Shown one piece after another: positions 23,422-30,112 of a stretch of DNA of 64,000 bases. The number at the start of each line of letters is the position of its first letter. The stretch's first letter is position 1. Both the position numbers and the translations under genes were made by a program. This DNA comes from a bacterium BMS3Abin02. GTDB lineage: Bacteria; Actinomycetota; Acidimicrobiia; Spongiisociales; UBA4744. The stretch lies in contig BDSU01000011.1 in assembly GCA_002897675.1 (NCBI GenBank), positions 124,001 through 188,000 on the forward strand, read 5' to 3'. The notes below the pieces were generated by a model that searched no databases, had not been told where the DNA came from, and was given only the letters and a program-made list of their open reading frames with translations.

Positions 23422-24161
23422 AGGCCTTCCTGGCGATCGGTGTGTTCACACTCCGCAAGTTGATGGGTCGTCGACGGGTCACCGGCCTGCTCTTGCTGAC
23501 CGTGCTTCCGGCGATCATCGTCGCGCTGGTCGGCAAGAGCGCAGGCGACCCCGAGCAGTTGACCCGGGGGTTGACGGTGGGTGTTCTCCTGGCCGTGGCG
23601 ATTCCGGTGGTTGCCCTCGTCAACTCGTCCGCCGCGCTCGGTGACCAGCGGCGCGAGCATCTACTGCCGTACATGACGCTGAAGCCGCTTCCACGATCGG
23701 TCATCGTCGGCGCGGTGCTCGCCGGCTCGGTCCTTGCGACACTCGCCATCGGAGGAGCGGGGGTTGCGGCCCTGTGGCTCGCCGGCGGCTGGGTGACCGG
23801 TTCGTGGACCGTCGGCTGGCCGGCGGCCGTCGCGCTGATCGTGTCCGCCCTCTCCTACGGGGCCGTGTTCATCCCGGTCGGTTACCTGTTCAGGCGAGGA
23901 ACACTGATCGGCTTGATCTACATCTTCTTCTGGGAGGCGATCCTGGCCTCGGCCGTCCCGACTCTGGCCACATCGTCGCTCTGGCGGATCGGTCTGGCCG
24001 CGTATCTCGGGTTGCTGGCCGAGCCGGCGAAGGAGTTCGTGGATCTGCTCGGCACCGTGCAGCCGGGTGTCGGCGGTGCGTTCGTCAAAGCCGGGGTGCT
24101 CGTCGTCGTATCCGTGTTGCTGACGACGTGGCTGCTGCGAAGTCGGGATCAGGTCATCTAG
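23418..24161 (+). CDS. ABC-2 type permease (second pair)
   Basis: This 247-residue membrane protein has six hydrophobic segments, including VTGLLLLTVLPAIIVALVG, LLAVAIPVVALVNSSAALGD, GAVLAGSVLATLAIGGAGVAALWL and AFVKAGVLVVVSVLLTTWLL. The loop SAALGDQRREHLLPYMTLKPLPRS is the coupling motif that matches the first permease's REGVLAVYFSRPLRP. It closes the four-gene ABC operon. Two ATPases and two permeases could form one heteromeric exporter or two separate ones. The gene is convergent with the HAD phosphatase gene, 23 bp away. Confidence 0.85.
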   Translation: MKAFLAIGVFTLRKLMGRRRVTGLLLLTVLPAIIVALVGKSAGDPEQLTRGLTVGVLLAVAIPVVALVNSSAALGDQRREHLLPYMTLKPLPRSVIVGAVLAGSVLATLAIGGAGVAALWLAGGWVTGSWTVGWPAAVALIVSALSYGAVFIPVGYLFRRGTLIGLIYIFFWEAILASAVPTLATSSLWRIGLAAYLGLLAEPAKEFVDLLGTVQPGVGGAFVKAGVLVVVSVLLTTWLLRSRDQVI

Positions 24162-24184
24162 TCGGTAGAGGGTACCCGGCACTT

Positions 24185-24955
24185 TCAAGCCGGTTGCCGG
24201 CCGTGGCTTCGCCCAAGCAGATACGTTGCCGTGGCGACACCGGCCGCACCTGCGACCGCAGTCGTCGTGCCGATCACCCGTTTCGCGGTTCTGGAGAATT
24301 CGATGATCGGCCATCCCCGGTGATAGGCGAGTGATTCGAGTGCCCGATCGGGATTGACGGCGACGGGATGTCCGACCAGCTCCAACATCGGGACGTCGGA
24401 GACCGAATCCGAGTACGCGTAGCAGAGACGCAGGTCGTAGCCTCGGTCGGACGCGAGTTTCGAGACGGCGGCCGCCTTCCCCTTTCCATAGCAGAACGGT
24501 TCCGAGAGCCGCCCCGTGTAGACACCGTCGGAGATCTCCGAAACGGTGCCGATCCCGCCGGTCATGCCGATCGCCTCCGCGAATTCGCGAACGATCTCGA
24601 TCGGAGAAGCGGACACGATGTAGGTGTCCCTGCCGGCTTCATGGTGCAGATCGATGAGTGCCTGAGACTCCCTTCGGACCGCTTCGAGGAGCTGTGCGAT
24701 GACCTCGTCGCCAAGTTGCTCGACATCGGTGACGGGCGTTCCCTTGATCACCTCGAGGATTCGGTCGCGAACCGCGTCCGCTTTTTCGTCCGATGAACTT
24801 CCGAGCCGGAAGAGGACGGCGTTGACGGCGTCACCGAAGAGCTGGTTGGTCGTGACCATGCCGTGGCGCCACGCGGCCATCCCGAAGGCGAACACCGAAG
24901 ATCCCGAGATCAGTGTTCTGTCGAGGTCGAAGAATGCGGCCGCCGTGTCGTCCAT
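24185..24955 (-). CDS. HAD-IB family phosphatase (SerB/CicA-like)
   Basis: This 256-residue HAD hydrolase has motif I DLDRT with nucleophile Asp10 and Asp12, motif II serine in YIVSASPIEIV, the Lys region CYGKGKAAA and motif IV YAYSDSVSDVPML. HAD-IB members dephosphorylate phosphoserine or, in actinobacteria, lipid or sugar phosphates. The cap region is helical (about residues 20-95). The C-terminus is a hydrophobic, possibly membrane-associated helix (VIGTTTAVAGAAGVATATYLL), which points to a lipid phosphate substrate rather than free phosphoserine (inference). A TAGCCT hexamer sits 6 nt upstream of the ATG. Confidence 0.87.
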   Translation of the reverse strand: MDDTAAAFFDLDRTLISGSSVFAFGMAAWRHGMVTTNQLFGDAVNAVLFRLGSSSDEKADAVRDRILEVIKGTPVTDVEQLGDEVIAQLLEAVRRESQALIDLHHEAGRDTYIVSASPIEIVREFAEAIGMTGGIGTVSEISDGVYTGRLSEPFCYGKGKAAAVSKLASDRGYDLRLCYAYSDSVSDVPMLELVGHPVAVNPDRALESLAYHRGWPIIEFSRTAKRVIGTTTAVAGAAGVATATYLLGRSHGRQPA

Positions 24956-24961
24956 ACGGCG

Positions 24962-24985
24962 AGGCTATCACGCGGGCGCTACGCT
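24962..24985. promoter_or_regulatory. Back-to-back leaderless promoters (HAD and NYN genes)
   Basis: The 36-bp gap between divergent start codons holds TAGCCT on the minus strand (24962-24967), 6 nt before the HAD start, and TACGCT on the plus strand (24980-24985), 6 nt before the NYN start. Each fits a leaderless -10. The -35 zones would lie inside the opposite gene, so the two promoters probably compete. Confidence 0.55.
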
Positions 24986-24991
24986 GGGTCC

Positions 24992-26047
24992 ATGGCTGTA
25001 GAAGAAGAACGTATCGCCCTGTTTCTGGACTACGAGAACCTGGCTATCGGCGCCAGGGACATCGGTCTCCAATTCGACTTCAAACCGATCGCCGACGCCC
25101 TCGCCGAACGCGGGAGGGTCGTGGTGCGGAAGGCATATGCAGAGTGGTCGGCCTTTCCGGACGACCGCCGCATGCTGACACGACACAACGTTGAGCTCAC
25201 CGAGATCCCACAGCGCCTCGGCGCCGTGCGCAAGAACGCCGCCGACATCAAGATGGCCGTCGACGCGATCGAGCTCGCATTCGAGAGGGGATACCTGACG
25301 ACGTTCGTTCTCGGAACGGGGGACAGCGACTTCACGCCACTCGTGCACAAGCTGCGATCGCTCAACAAGCAGGTCATCGGTGTCGGCGTCAAGGGGTCAA
25401 CATCCGCTCTCCTGCCTCCTGCGTGCGATGAGTTCCTCTTCTACGAACGACTCAAGGGGGTCGAAGAGCCGCGAACCCGCAGGAAGAGCGTTGCCCGGGA
25501 AGAGAAGCCGACCGAAACCGGAACCGAAACGGAACCCGAGCCCGAGACCGGTGAGAACGGCTCCATCGAGGATCTGGTCACATTGATCACCCAGACGCTT
25601 GCAGGGCTGCAGAGCACCTCGGGCGGCGCCGTCGTCGCATCCAGCCTCAAGCGGGCGATTCTCCGCAAGGATCCGACGTTCTCCGAGTCGGACTTCGGGT
25701 TCAGAGGATTCGGTGAGCTATTGCGCCATCTCGAATCGAGGAGTGTGATCGAGCTGGGCGAGGGTCCGGCAAAGGGTGATCCCGTCGTCAGTTTCACGAC
25801 CGAGGGCAAGGGAGAGGAAAAGGCCTTCGGTCTGCTTCGTCAGGTCGTACTCGAACTCGAAGCCGGAGGGAGCCCTCCGCTGCTGTCCGGACTGAAGAAC
25901 CAGCTTCGCAAACGAAGCCCCGGTTTCTCGGAGAAACGCTACGGCTTCAGCGGCTTCCTCCAGTTCTGCAAGGCCGCTCGCACACGCGGCATCATCGACC
26001 TGCACTGGGACGACGATGCCGGCGACTACGTGGTGAACTCACAATGA
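24992..26047 (+). CDS. NYN-domain ribonuclease-like protein with two OST-HTH/LOTUS domains
   Basis: This 351-residue protein has an N-terminal NYN/PIN-like domain (LabA/DUF88 type). ALFLDYENLAIGA carries the first acidic residue (Asp13); NAADIKMAVDAIELA and LGTGDSDFTPLV carry the others, which together would hold the catalytic metal. A low-complexity Glu/Thr/Pro linker of about 40 residues follows (ETGTETEPEPETGE). Two OST-HTH (LOTUS) modules follow: GGAVVASSLKRAILRKDPTF...FGFRGFGELLRHL and GGSPPLLSGLKNQLRKRSPG...YGFSGFLQFCKAA. LOTUS domains bind RNA. A cytoplasmic RNA-processing nuclease is inferred; the target RNA is unknown. Confidence 0.9.
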   Translation: MAVEEERIALFLDYENLAIGARDIGLQFDFKPIADALAERGRVVVRKAYAEWSAFPDDRRMLTRHNVELTEIPQRLGAVRKNAADIKMAVDAIELAFERGYLTTFVLGTGDSDFTPLVHKLRSLNKQVIGVGVKGSTSALLPPACDEFLFYERLKGVEEPRTRRKSVAREEKPTETGTETEPEPETGENGSIEDLVTLITQTLAGLQSTSGGAVVASSLKRAILRKDPTFSESDFGFRGFGELLRHLESRSVIELGEGPAKGDPVVSFTTEGKGEEKAFGLLRQVVLELEAGGSPPLLSGLKNQLRKRSPGFSEKRYGFSGFLQFCKAARTRGIIDLHWDDDAGDYVVNSQ

Positions 26048-26050
26048 GAA

Positions 26051-26070
26051 GCGGGCCCTGACGGGCCCGC
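26051..26070. terminator. Bidirectional terminator hairpin
   Basis: GCGGGCCC (26051-26058) and GGGCCCGC (26063-26070) form a perfect 8-bp stem with a TGAC loop. It starts 3 nt after the NYN stop and lies 23 nt from the convergent glutamate dehydrogenase stop, so it can end both transcripts. There is no strong T-tract. Confidence 0.7.
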
Positions 26071-26093
26071 CACTCGTCACTCGGTCGGGCCGA

Positions 26094-27452
26094 TCACGGC
26101 CAGATACCGCGGTGGGAGGCTGCAGTGGCGCATCTTCCTGCGGCCACGATGTACGCAGCGGTCCTCAGGTTGGGATAGGGCACCTCTTCTCCCGGATGGG
26201 ATTCTGACCATACGGTGCGAGTCTCCTCGATCCCCTCCTGAACATCGGCCAGGGTCGAGATCACTTTGTCCGTTGCCCGGTACATCTTCTTGCGGAGCTT
26301 CGCGTGGACCTCCTCCTCATCCCACTGCTGGTCTTCGATGTTCTGCACCCACTCGTAGTACGAGACGACGACACCGCCTGCGTTGGCCAGAATGTCGGGC
26401 AGGACAGGGATTCCCTTCGCCGCAAGGACTGCGTCGGCCGCCGGCGTCGTGGGGCCGTTGGCGGCCTCCACGAGGACCTTGGCGTTGATCCGATCCGCGT
26501 TCGCTGCGGTGATCTGATTCTCGAGTGCGGCCGGAATCAGGATGTCGCACGGCACTTCGAGCACCTCCAGCGGCGCAAGTGCCTTCGTCCCGTCGAGTTC
26601 GACAACGCTGGCGGTGCGGTCCTTGTGCTCTTCGACACGAGCCACGTCGAGGCCGTTGGGATCGAAGATCCCGCCCTTCGTGTCGCTCACTGCGACGATG
26701 GTCGCTCCGGCCTTTTCGAACAAGATCGCTGCATTGCGACCGGCATTGCCGAACCCCTGGATCGCCACCGTCGCTCCTTCGAGTGATGGAAGATCGGGCC
26801 GTCCGCCGAGATGGAGGAACCGCTCGGTCACGAACAAGGCTCCCTGTGCAGTGGCCGTCGGGCGCCCGAGCGAACCGCCGAGGTCGAGCGGCTTTCCGGT
26901 CACGACCGGTCGGTTGTTCTGTCCGGGGTGCATCATCGAATACGTGTCGAAGATCCACGCCATGGTCTGGGCGTCGGTGTAGACGTCGGGGGCGGGGATG
27001 TCGGTATACGGACCGATGTTGGAGCCGAGGGCGGCGATGAAACGGCGTGTGATCGAAGCCTTTTCATGTTGGGAGATCTTGCGAGGGTCGACCTGGACGC
27101 CGCCCTTTGCACCGCCGAACGGGATATCGACGAGGGCGCATTTGAGCGTCATCCAGGCTGCCAGCGCCCGGACCTCGTCTTCACTCACCTGGGGATGAAA
27201 ACGGATGCCTCCCTTCCCCGGACCGCGGACCGCCGAGTTGAGCACCCGGTAGCCGTAGAAGACTTCGATGTGACCGTCATCCATGCGGATGGGCAGGGTC
27301 ACGTTGACCGACTGTTCCGGTTCGAACAGCCACTCGGTCAGACCGGGGGACTCAGCCAGTTCCCGTATGTACGGGATCACCTGCTCGAACTGATGCCGAG
27401 CAATGTGGTTCGGGTTGAGGTCCTCAACGAAGGCGCGCTCGGGCGCTGTCAT
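26094..27452 (-). CDS. gdhA: Glutamate dehydrogenase (Glu/Leu/Phe/Val dehydrogenase family)
   Basis: This 452-residue enzyme interconverts glutamate and 2-oxoglutarate plus ammonia with NAD(P). The substrate domain carries GKGGIRFHPQVSEDEVRALAAWM and the catalytic-lysine region CALVDIPFGGAKGGVQVDP. The dinucleotide motif is VAIQGFGNAGRNAAILFEKAG. The later PAALENQITAANADRI and EAANGPTTPAADAVL are conserved. The ATG at 27452 is preceded by AGAGGAGAC 6 nt upstream; an in-frame ATG at 27470 is less likely. Specificity between NAD and NADP is not certain. It is a central nitrogen-metabolism gene. Confidence 0.93.
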   Translation of the reverse strand: MTAPERAFVEDLNPNHIARHQFEQVIPYIRELAESPGLTEWLFEPEQSVNVTLPIRMDDGHIEVFYGYRVLNSAVRGPGKGGIRFHPQVSEDEVRALAAWMTLKCALVDIPFGGAKGGVQVDPRKISQHEKASITRRFIAALGSNIGPYTDIPAPDVYTDAQTMAWIFDTYSMMHPGQNNRPVVTGKPLDLGGSLGRPTATAQGALFVTERFLHLGGRPDLPSLEGATVAIQGFGNAGRNAAILFEKAGATIVAVSDTKGGIFDPNGLDVARVEEHKDRTASVVELDGTKALAPLEVLEVPCDILIPAALENQITAANADRINAKVLVEAANGPTTPAADAVLAAKGIPVLPDILANAGGVVVSYYEWVQNIEDQQWDEEEVHAKLRKKMYRATDKVISTLADVQEGIEETRTVWSESHPGEEVPYPNLRTAAYIVAAGRCATAASHRGIWP

Positions 27453-27563
27453 GGTGTCTCCTCTGGACATGCCGGCTTTGGGTGTGCGGAAAGAATGCCC
27501 CTGCGGCGGAGCGTGGTCTCGGTTCGAGCCGGCTGGTGCGATCCCGGATCTGGCACGTCGAGG

Positions 27564-27594
27564 AGTCTACGTTGTCGGATTGGGAAAGTCACAA
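27564..27594 (-). promoter_or_regulatory. Putative gdhA promoter
   Basis: On the minus strand TTGTGA (27594-27589) and TAGACT (27569-27564) resemble -35 and -10 hexamers with a 19-bp spacer. The 10-bp palindrome AACGATCGTT just upstream (27597-27606) could be a regulator site. Confidence 0.4.
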
Positions 27595-27849
27595 CAAACG
27601 ATCGTTCGCCGAGCGGCCGATTGGTGGTCGCGACGCCTCGTCGGGCAACGGCGTGTTCATACGGGCCGGAGTGCTTCACGGCTGTCGGCTCGAGGTGCTC
27701 TCCACTCGGCACAGTGTACGACTGGGCATTGTCGCGCCTGAGTCGTCACGCCCGCCCCGTGGTCCTGCACCGATGCCGCGTCGCGGTACCGGGTACGGCG
27801 GACAAAGCGAGCCTGTGACCGATCGTGAGCCGGCCTCCGAGAGGACGAA

Positions 27850-27878
27850 TACTGCGGATTGCCGGCCCGCAGTAATGT
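27850..27878 (+). promoter_or_regulatory. Inverted repeat and leaderless -10 before ClC gene
   Basis: TACTGCGG (27850-27857) and CCGCAGTA (27867-27874) form a perfect 8-bp inverted repeat that overlaps a TAATGT hexamer (27873-27878), which ends 9 nt before the ATG. A repressor on the repeat would block this promoter. Confidence 0.45.
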
Positions 27879-27887
27879 TGAGGTCTC

Positions 27888-29882
27888 ATGGTTCTCGATC
27901 GCCTCAGACTCAAGCGCGCCTTCGAACAATGGGACACCGCCCGCTTCCTCGGGCTGGCGGTCATCGTCGGTGTCCTGGTCGGTGCGGGCGCCTCCCTGCT
28001 GATCGCGATGATCATGTGGATGCGCGGCAGCGTCGGGCAGATTCCACTCGGCCGCTGGGTGCCGGTCCTCGTCATCCCGCTCGGGATTCTGGTGGCATGG
28101 TTCGTCTCTAGCCGGTGGTCGCCCGAAGTCGAAGGCGACGGTGTTCCGGCAACGATCGAGGGATTGGCGATACGGTCCGGCTACCTGCCGAGCCGGGCCG
28201 TGATCTGGAAGTTCCTCGTGACGGCGTTGACTCTGGGCACGGGCGGTTCGGGAGGTCGGGAGGGTCCGATCGTGCAGATCGGAGCGACGATCGGCTCGTC
28301 CATCGCCCGGCACACGAACCTGGGCGAGGATCAGGTCCGGAGCCTGGTTGCCGCCGGCGCGGGAGCTGCGATCGGCGCGAGCTTCAACGCTCCGATCGCC
28401 GGCATGCTGTTCGCCATGGAAGTGATCTTGCGCACGCTGTCGATTCGACATCTCTCTGCAGTGGTCGTCGCCTCGGTCGCTGCCGCCGTGACGACCAGGA
28501 GCATATCCGGCGGAGAGGAGATCCTGAGGGCGCAGGCGTACGGCCTCATCCCACACAGGGAATGGCAGGAGCTGCTCATCTACGCGGCGCTCGGGATTGC
28601 CATCGCCGTGCTCGCCTGGGCGTTCCTGCGGTTGTTGGGATGGACCGAGGAACTCTCGGAACGATTCACGAGATGGCCGTGGCTGCGGCCCCTCGCTTTC
28701 GGGCTCGTGATCGCGCTGATCGGCGTCGTGGAGCCGGACGTGCTCGGCACCGGACAGGATTTCGTGGCACGGATCGTCAACATCTCGGTCTCCGGAACTC
28801 AGGTCTGGTGGCTGCTGATGGTGCTCGCCGCGCTGAAGATCGTCACGACGTCTGCGACGATCAGTTCCGGCGGTTCGGGGGGAGCGTTCATGCCGAGCCT
28901 CTTCATCGGTGCGGCCTTCGGCGCCGGTCTCGCCGAGCTTCTGGCCCCTGCGTGGACGCTGTCGCCGCTTCGGCCCGGACCGTTCGCCGTCGTCGGAATG
29001 GCTGCCATGTTCGCGGCGGTCGCTCGCGCGCCGCTGACCTCCATTCTGATCGTGTTCGAGATCACCCAGGACTACAAGCTCCTGCTTCCGCTCATGCTTG
29101 CCGTGTCCCTCGCCACCCTCATCGCCGACGTGCTGAGTCCGGAGAGTGTCTACACGATGCCGTTGATCCGCAAGGGCATTCAACTGGTCCACGCTTCGGA
29201 GGTCGACGTGCTCGACACCATCATGATCGGTGACGTGATGTCTGGACAGTCCCCGGTCGCTCCTCACATGACTCTGAAGGAGGCCATGGAGATTCTCAAC
29301 GAACACGGCCATCACGGCGCTGCGGTACTCGACAACGGTCGTCTCGTCGGCGTGTTGAGCATATCGGATATCCTTCGGCAGCAGTCGACCGGCCTGGTCG
29401 CCGACGCGATGACGCCCCGTCCGGTGACCGTGACCGCGAACACTCCGGTGAGCCGGGCGCTGGAACGCATGGCCGCGCTCGGTGTTTCCCGGCTCCCCGT
29501 TGTCGCAGAGGACGACCCCACCCGTCTCGTGGGGATGTTCCGACGTGAAGATATCGTCAAGGCCTACCACGTCGCTCTGGGCTCCGCCACCGGTGTCCAG
29601 CTGGCGAGAGATCGCCTGCGGCGCAAGACCGAGCCCGGCGTCTCCTTCTTCGAGATCCAGGTGCCGGAGGAGCTCAGCGGGCAGCTACTCAAAGACGTCT
29701 CGTGGCCGGACGACTGCACGATCGTCTCCGTCAGGCGCCGCACGACGGTCTACGTTCCCCGTGGAGACACACGTCTGGAAGCAGGCGATGTCATCACGGT
29801 GTTTGGCACGAACACCGCCAGAGACGAACTGGTGGCCCGCATGGGGCACACCGGCGTGGCAGGTTCCGCAGGTATCGAATAG
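27888..29882 (+). CDS. ClC chloride channel/antiporter with CBS and RCK_C domains
   Basis: This 664-residue ClC protein has about ten membrane segments. Selectivity-filter motifs are GSGGREGPIVQ (GREGP at 123-127, with the gating Glu retained, which suggests a proton-coupled exchanger or gated channel) and GSGGAFMPSL near residue 330. Two CBS domains follow from about 440 to 565 (VMSGQSPVAPHMTLKEAMEIL... and AMTPRPVTVTANTPVSRALERM). A C-terminal RCK_C/TrkA_C-like domain follows (FFEIQVPEELSGQLLKDVSWP...LEAGDVITVFGT). The CBS and RCK_C pair suggests gating by nucleotides. The ATG has an upstream palindrome and no Shine-Dalgarno. Confidence 0.92.
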   Translation: MVLDRLRLKRAFEQWDTARFLGLAVIVGVLVGAGASLLIAMIMWMRGSVGQIPLGRWVPVLVIPLGILVAWFVSSRWSPEVEGDGVPATIEGLAIRSGYLPSRAVIWKFLVTALTLGTGGSGGREGPIVQIGATIGSSIARHTNLGEDQVRSLVAAGAGAAIGASFNAPIAGMLFAMEVILRTLSIRHLSAVVVASVAAAVTTRSISGGEEILRAQAYGLIPHREWQELLIYAALGIAIAVLAWAFLRLLGWTEELSERFTRWPWLRPLAFGLVIALIGVVEPDVLGTGQDFVARIVNISVSGTQVWWLLMVLAALKIVTTSATISSGGSGGAFMPSLFIGAAFGAGLAELLAPAWTLSPLRPGPFAVVGMAAMFAAVARAPLTSILIVFEITQDYKLLLPLMLAVSLATLIADVLSPESVYTMPLIRKGIQLVHASEVDVLDTIMIGDVMSGQSPVAPHMTLKEAMEILNEHGHHGAAVLDNGRLVGVLSISDILRQQSTGLVADAMTPRPVTVTANTPVSRALERMAALGVSRLPVVAEDDPTRLVGMFRREDIVKAYHVALGSATGVQLARDRLRRKTEPGVSFFEIQVPEELSGQLLKDVSWPDDCTIVSVRRRTTVYVPRGDTRLEAGDVITVFGTNTARDELVARMGHTGVAGSAGIE

Positions 29883-29906
29883 ACTTGTCTCGAGACTTGT
29901 TTCGAG
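29882..29906 (+). repeat. Two-copy 12-bp direct repeat
   Basis: GACTTGTCTCGA (29882-29893) is followed at once by GACTTGTTTCGA (29894-29905), differing by one base. It lies at the stop of the ClC gene and just before the Shine-Dalgarno of the next gene. Confidence 0.6.
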
Positions 29907-29914
29907 GAGGAGTT

Positions 29915-30100
29915 GTGGCCCTTCGTAAAGGCATGCACGTTCGGGAGTTGACTAAGAAGGTCGGTCAGGTTGCCCGCACCGGCGTCGTCGTCGGGATTCG
30001 TGATGGGATCGTCGAAGTGCGTTGGGATGACGGCCGGGTCAGCACACTCTCCGGAGCCGTGCTCGTACCAATTCAGACATCATCGACCGCGGCCGAGTAG
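29915..30100 (+). CDS. Small SH3-like hypothetical protein
   Basis: This 61-residue protein starts at a GTG behind a GAGGAGG Shine-Dalgarno. The sequence KVGQVARTGVVVGIRDGIVEVRWDDGRVSTL resembles small beta-barrel (DUF1918- or KOW-like) domains, in which a VRWDDG strand is typical. No catalytic residues are present. It starts 32 nt after the ClC stop and is probably cotranscribed. A nucleic-acid-binding or scaffold role is possible but unproven. Confidence 0.65.
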   Translation: MALRKGMHVRELTKKVGQVARTGVVVGIRDGIVEVRWDDGRVSTLSGAVLVPIQTSSTAAE

Positions 30101-30112
30101 CGCAGTGGCACC

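Larger units (their letters stand above)
27453..27887. other. Intergenic region with divergent promoters
   Basis: This 435-bp gap separates divergent gdhA and the ClC gene. I see no convincing gene on either strand. It holds the candidate gdhA promoter (27564-27594), a palindrome AACGATCGTT (27597-27606), and the inverted repeat and -10 element before the ClC gene (27850-27878). Confidence 0.6.

Noticed and set aside
24162-24184. Possible terminator between the ABC operon and the HAD gene
   Set aside because: Only a weak CGGC/GCCG pair with an 8-nt loop is visible, which is too weak to call.
27482-28111. A 209-codon plus-strand frame in the gdhA-ClC gap
   Set aside because: It overlaps the ClC start in another phase, lacks a ribosome-binding site and has no recognisable sequence.
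27657-29570. A 637-codon open frame on the minus strand opposite the ClC gene
   Set aside because: It is antisense to a clear ClC protein, rich in Arg/His/Asp as expected for a GC-rich shadow frame, and has no recognisable domain.
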